64,000 nucleotides of DNA, from positions 124,001-188,000 of the forward strand of contig NW_026115916.1 in the NCBI RefSeq assembly GCF_001640805.2, written 5' to 3'. Positions 62,001 to 64,000 of the stretch are shown here, piece by piece (within the stretch, counting starts at the first letter, position 1; the number at the start of each line of letters is the position of its first letter). Source of the DNA: Lates calcarifer (Eukaryota > Chordata > Actinopteri > Centropomidae). Made by a program: the position numbers and the translations under genes. The notes beneath the pieces are model-generated. The model was not told the DNA's origin and ran no database searches. It was given only the letters and a program-made list of their open reading frames with translations.

Positions 62001-63983
62001 CAGCAGAGACATCCCCGTCAACTCGGTGGACTCGGGTGACTCGGGTGACTCGGTCCTCATCAGACGAGTCCACGGTCTCCTCGGACAGATCCTCCTCCAT
62101 CAGGTCTGCTCCAGTTTCTCCTCTCTCTGAGCTGATCTCATCTGAACACACAGACGTTTGTTACTGATCTGAGAGGAAACTGAACCAGGATCAGAACCAG
62201 CACCTCAGACCTGGAGGTTCTAGTTCTGTTCTCCTGTGGTCACACAGACCTGCTGTAAACAGGTGGAGTTATTCTGACCTGCAGGTGGAGTGATGATGGA
62301 GAGAAGCTCCTCCCTCCTCTTCATCAGCCTCCTCTTCCTCTGCTGCAGGTCTGCGTCCGTTGTCCTCAGCTCCTGGATCACCTGCACAGCCTGCACCACA
62401 AACACAACACCTGTCTGTTAGCTACACCTGTACACACAGGGCGGAGCCGAGTCACTGAGCCTCCACCTGTCTGACACTCGGACCTTCTTCAGGGTGGAGA
62501 TCTTTGAAGCCTTCTCCTCCATCAGCCCCACCACCCTCCTCAGACCATCAAACAGCTGCTGGATCCTGATCCGACGCCTCCTCTCCAGAGCGTTATGTCT
62601 CTGTGAAGACAGAGAGAGGAGGTGAGGAGGGAGAGAAGAGGAGGAGGAGAGGAGGGGGAAGAGAATGTTTGAGTAAAGATGTCTCGTCTCTTACGTGGTT
62701 CGGTTTCACCTCCTCCTCCTTCTCCTCCTCGCTTCCCGACTCGTCTCCAAAGTCTGAGGAGTTTTCCGTCTCGCCGCTCGACGACTCCACCAGGTCCACC
62801 ACCTCCGTTGGCCGCTTCTCCGTGGTAACGAGCTCCGTGTTGTCATCCACACAGATGATGTCCAGGTCCACTAGGTCCCGGGCCAGGCTCGGCGGGGGGG
62901 TGTGGCGGGGACACAGGTGTGACCTCTGACGCCAGAGGAGGAAGAGGTGGGGGTGTCGCTCTGTGAGTCTTCTCTGCGGGGGTCTGGGAGGAGGAGGTTT
63001 GAGGTGGAGCAGGTTTCAGGACCGGTACCTGTCCGGGACCCACCGGGACTGCAGACACCGCCACCGTCTTCACCCCGAGCTCTGCCCCCCGACCTCCAGA
63101 GGGTTTGAGGGAGATGAGGTTCACCGGGGTGACGGAGGAACGGGGGCGAGGCTGGAGGAGGGTGAAGGAGCTCAGAGCCGGCACCACCTTGGTGGGGGCC
63201 TGGGGGGGGAGTTTAGGACAGGTGATGATGATTGGTTCCTTCCTGGAGTCGGAGGGAAGAATTTTAAAGGTGCACGTCCCCCTCTGAGACCGGAAGGAGG
63301 AGGAGGAGGAGGAGGGTGTAGTCACTGTGGAGGACGCAGGGGGGAGGACTGAGGGGGAGGACGGTCCTGCAGGGGGGGAGGAGACGGTCAGATGGACAGA
63401 CATAGAGAGAGAGAGAGAAAGAGAGACGGCCTTCTGCCTCGGTGACTCACCTTTGTGGACCCGCAGGTTTGGTCGGACCGGTGTCACCTGGCTGAGGGGG
63501 ACCAGCTGGACCAGCTTACCATCCGGTACCCGGTAATACTGAACCCCCGGTGCCGGCCTCAGGACCGGCTTTAGGACCATCCTCTGACCAGTGGAGGAGG
63601 GGGGGGTCAGATTCCACAGGGGCACCTCCACACAAGGACCTGGGACCTGGACCAGCACCTGGGAACCTCCAGGAGACGGGTTCACAGGTCTGAGCACGGA
63701 GCCGCTCACCTGAGAGGCTGAAACACACAGAGTCAGTACAGCAGGGGGCAGTTTCCAATCACATATCAATAACTTCCTGACCCGGGTCAGGTGTTACCTG
63801 TCGAGGGGGTGGAGCCTCCAGGAGCTACTGGGGCCGCTCTGACCTGCGCGCCCCCCGCTGCAGGACTCGGGTACACCTTCACTGCCACGACCTGAGTCCT
63901 CACCCCCTCAGGTGCTTCACCTGTTGGTGGGTCACCGGACGCAGCAGCTGATTGGTCGATCAGGACAGCGGTGGGCTGAAGAA
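59089..63983 (-). CDS. mga: MAX gene-associated protein MGA, C-terminal part (gene runs off the right edge)
   Basis: MGA is a nuclear T-box plus bHLH-zipper protein. It dimerises with MAX and anchors the PRC1.6 repressor complex. Only the last 1051 or so residues are here. Exons from the 5' side: 63798-63983, 63451-63717, 62695-63366, 62484-62600, 62279-62390, 62002-62141, 61823-61914, 61090-61198, 60898-61009, 60405-60824, 60104-60241, 59894-60022, 59089-59753. The bHLH starts RHNALERRRRIRIQQLFDGL, with the His, Glu and Arg that contact an E-box. The loop is short, and helix 2 and the coil follow (STLKKAVQVIQELR, LQQRKRRLMKRREELL). VQYYRVPDGKLVQLVPLSQ and EQRVLRKLQHLSSKQKKMEE are family-like. 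The tail ends LLDELVFLNQQ... RGNPSS. The exon at 62695-63366 is one base out of frame at a homopolymer (see findings). The T-box lies beyond 64000. The most upstream exon boundary is uncertain. Confidence 0.85.
61199..61822. other. mga intron with repeats
   Basis: Contains a short tandem repeat of TTCATTGATTCAATGATT (61425-61490) and the dispersed repeat at 61515-61632, then AT-rich sequence. No other gene is seen. Confidence 0.65.
61515..61632 (+). repeat. Dispersed repeat fragment (CTTTATTGATCCC plus GCAGCTTATACAGACAG)
   Basis: Starts with the GACTTTATTGATCCC motif, then GGGAAATTAAGTTTCC. The following 90 bp match the reverse complement of 22441-22535. The shared sequence shows these are two copies of one element family, in mga and srp54 introns. 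Confidence 0.8.
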
Positions 63984-64000
63984 CTGCGACACAGACGGTT

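Overview
The window looks like a piece of a ray-finned (teleost) fish chromosome. It has small multi-exon vertebrate genes with GT/AG introns, abundant (CA)n/(TG)n microsatellites, an L2-type LINE tail, a tRNA-derived SINE, a decayed Tc1/mariner element and other short dispersed fish-type repeats. Exons were joined by hand from splice sites and reading phase. Four complete joined CDSs give whole codon numbers, and their lengths fit the families: sec23a 764 aa, srp54 504 aa, haus2 203 aa, mapkbp1 1619 aa.

Layout. 1-6500 is non-coding. It holds degenerate repeats, an L2-like tail and a duplicated block of interstitial telomeric (CCCTAA) repeats (3594-5915). Five housekeeping or regulatory genes then follow, all on the minus strand. 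sec23a (CDS 6850-18774) encodes the inner-coat GAP of COPII vesicles. srp54 (21625-26102) encodes the GTPase of the signal recognition particle. haus2 (27486-29165) encodes an augmin subunit. mapkbp1 (32483-55579) encodes a JNK-scaffold WD40 protein. The last is the 3' part of mga (59089 to beyond 64000), a MAX-partner bHLH transcription factor. One gene runs the other way: an orphan rhodopsin-class GPCR (12015-14275, plus strand) that lies wholly inside a sec23a intron. It has DKF in place of the DRY motif and no NPxxY tyrosine.

Context. MGA next to MAPKBP1 is the human 15q15 order, and HAUS2 is also on 15q15. SRP54 and SEC23A both map to human 14q13-q21. The window therefore joins two human-separated blocks. 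sec23a and srp54 both act in the early secretory pathway (ER targeting and ER exit), but they have separate promoters and nothing here shows co-regulation.

Repeats and oddities. Intron 1 of mapkbp1 carries a 2.1-kb minisatellite with a higher-order period of about 425-430 bp. Intron 12 of mapkbp1 holds a dead Tc1-like transposon. A terminal-inverted-repeat element sits in haus2 intron 1, with a near-identical partial copy just upstream of the gene. A 51-bp duplication in sec23a copies a splice acceptor. The mga exon just before the bHLH exon needs a one-base shift at a homopolymer to stay open. No tRNA, rRNA, CRISPR, prokaryotic or complete viral feature was recognised.
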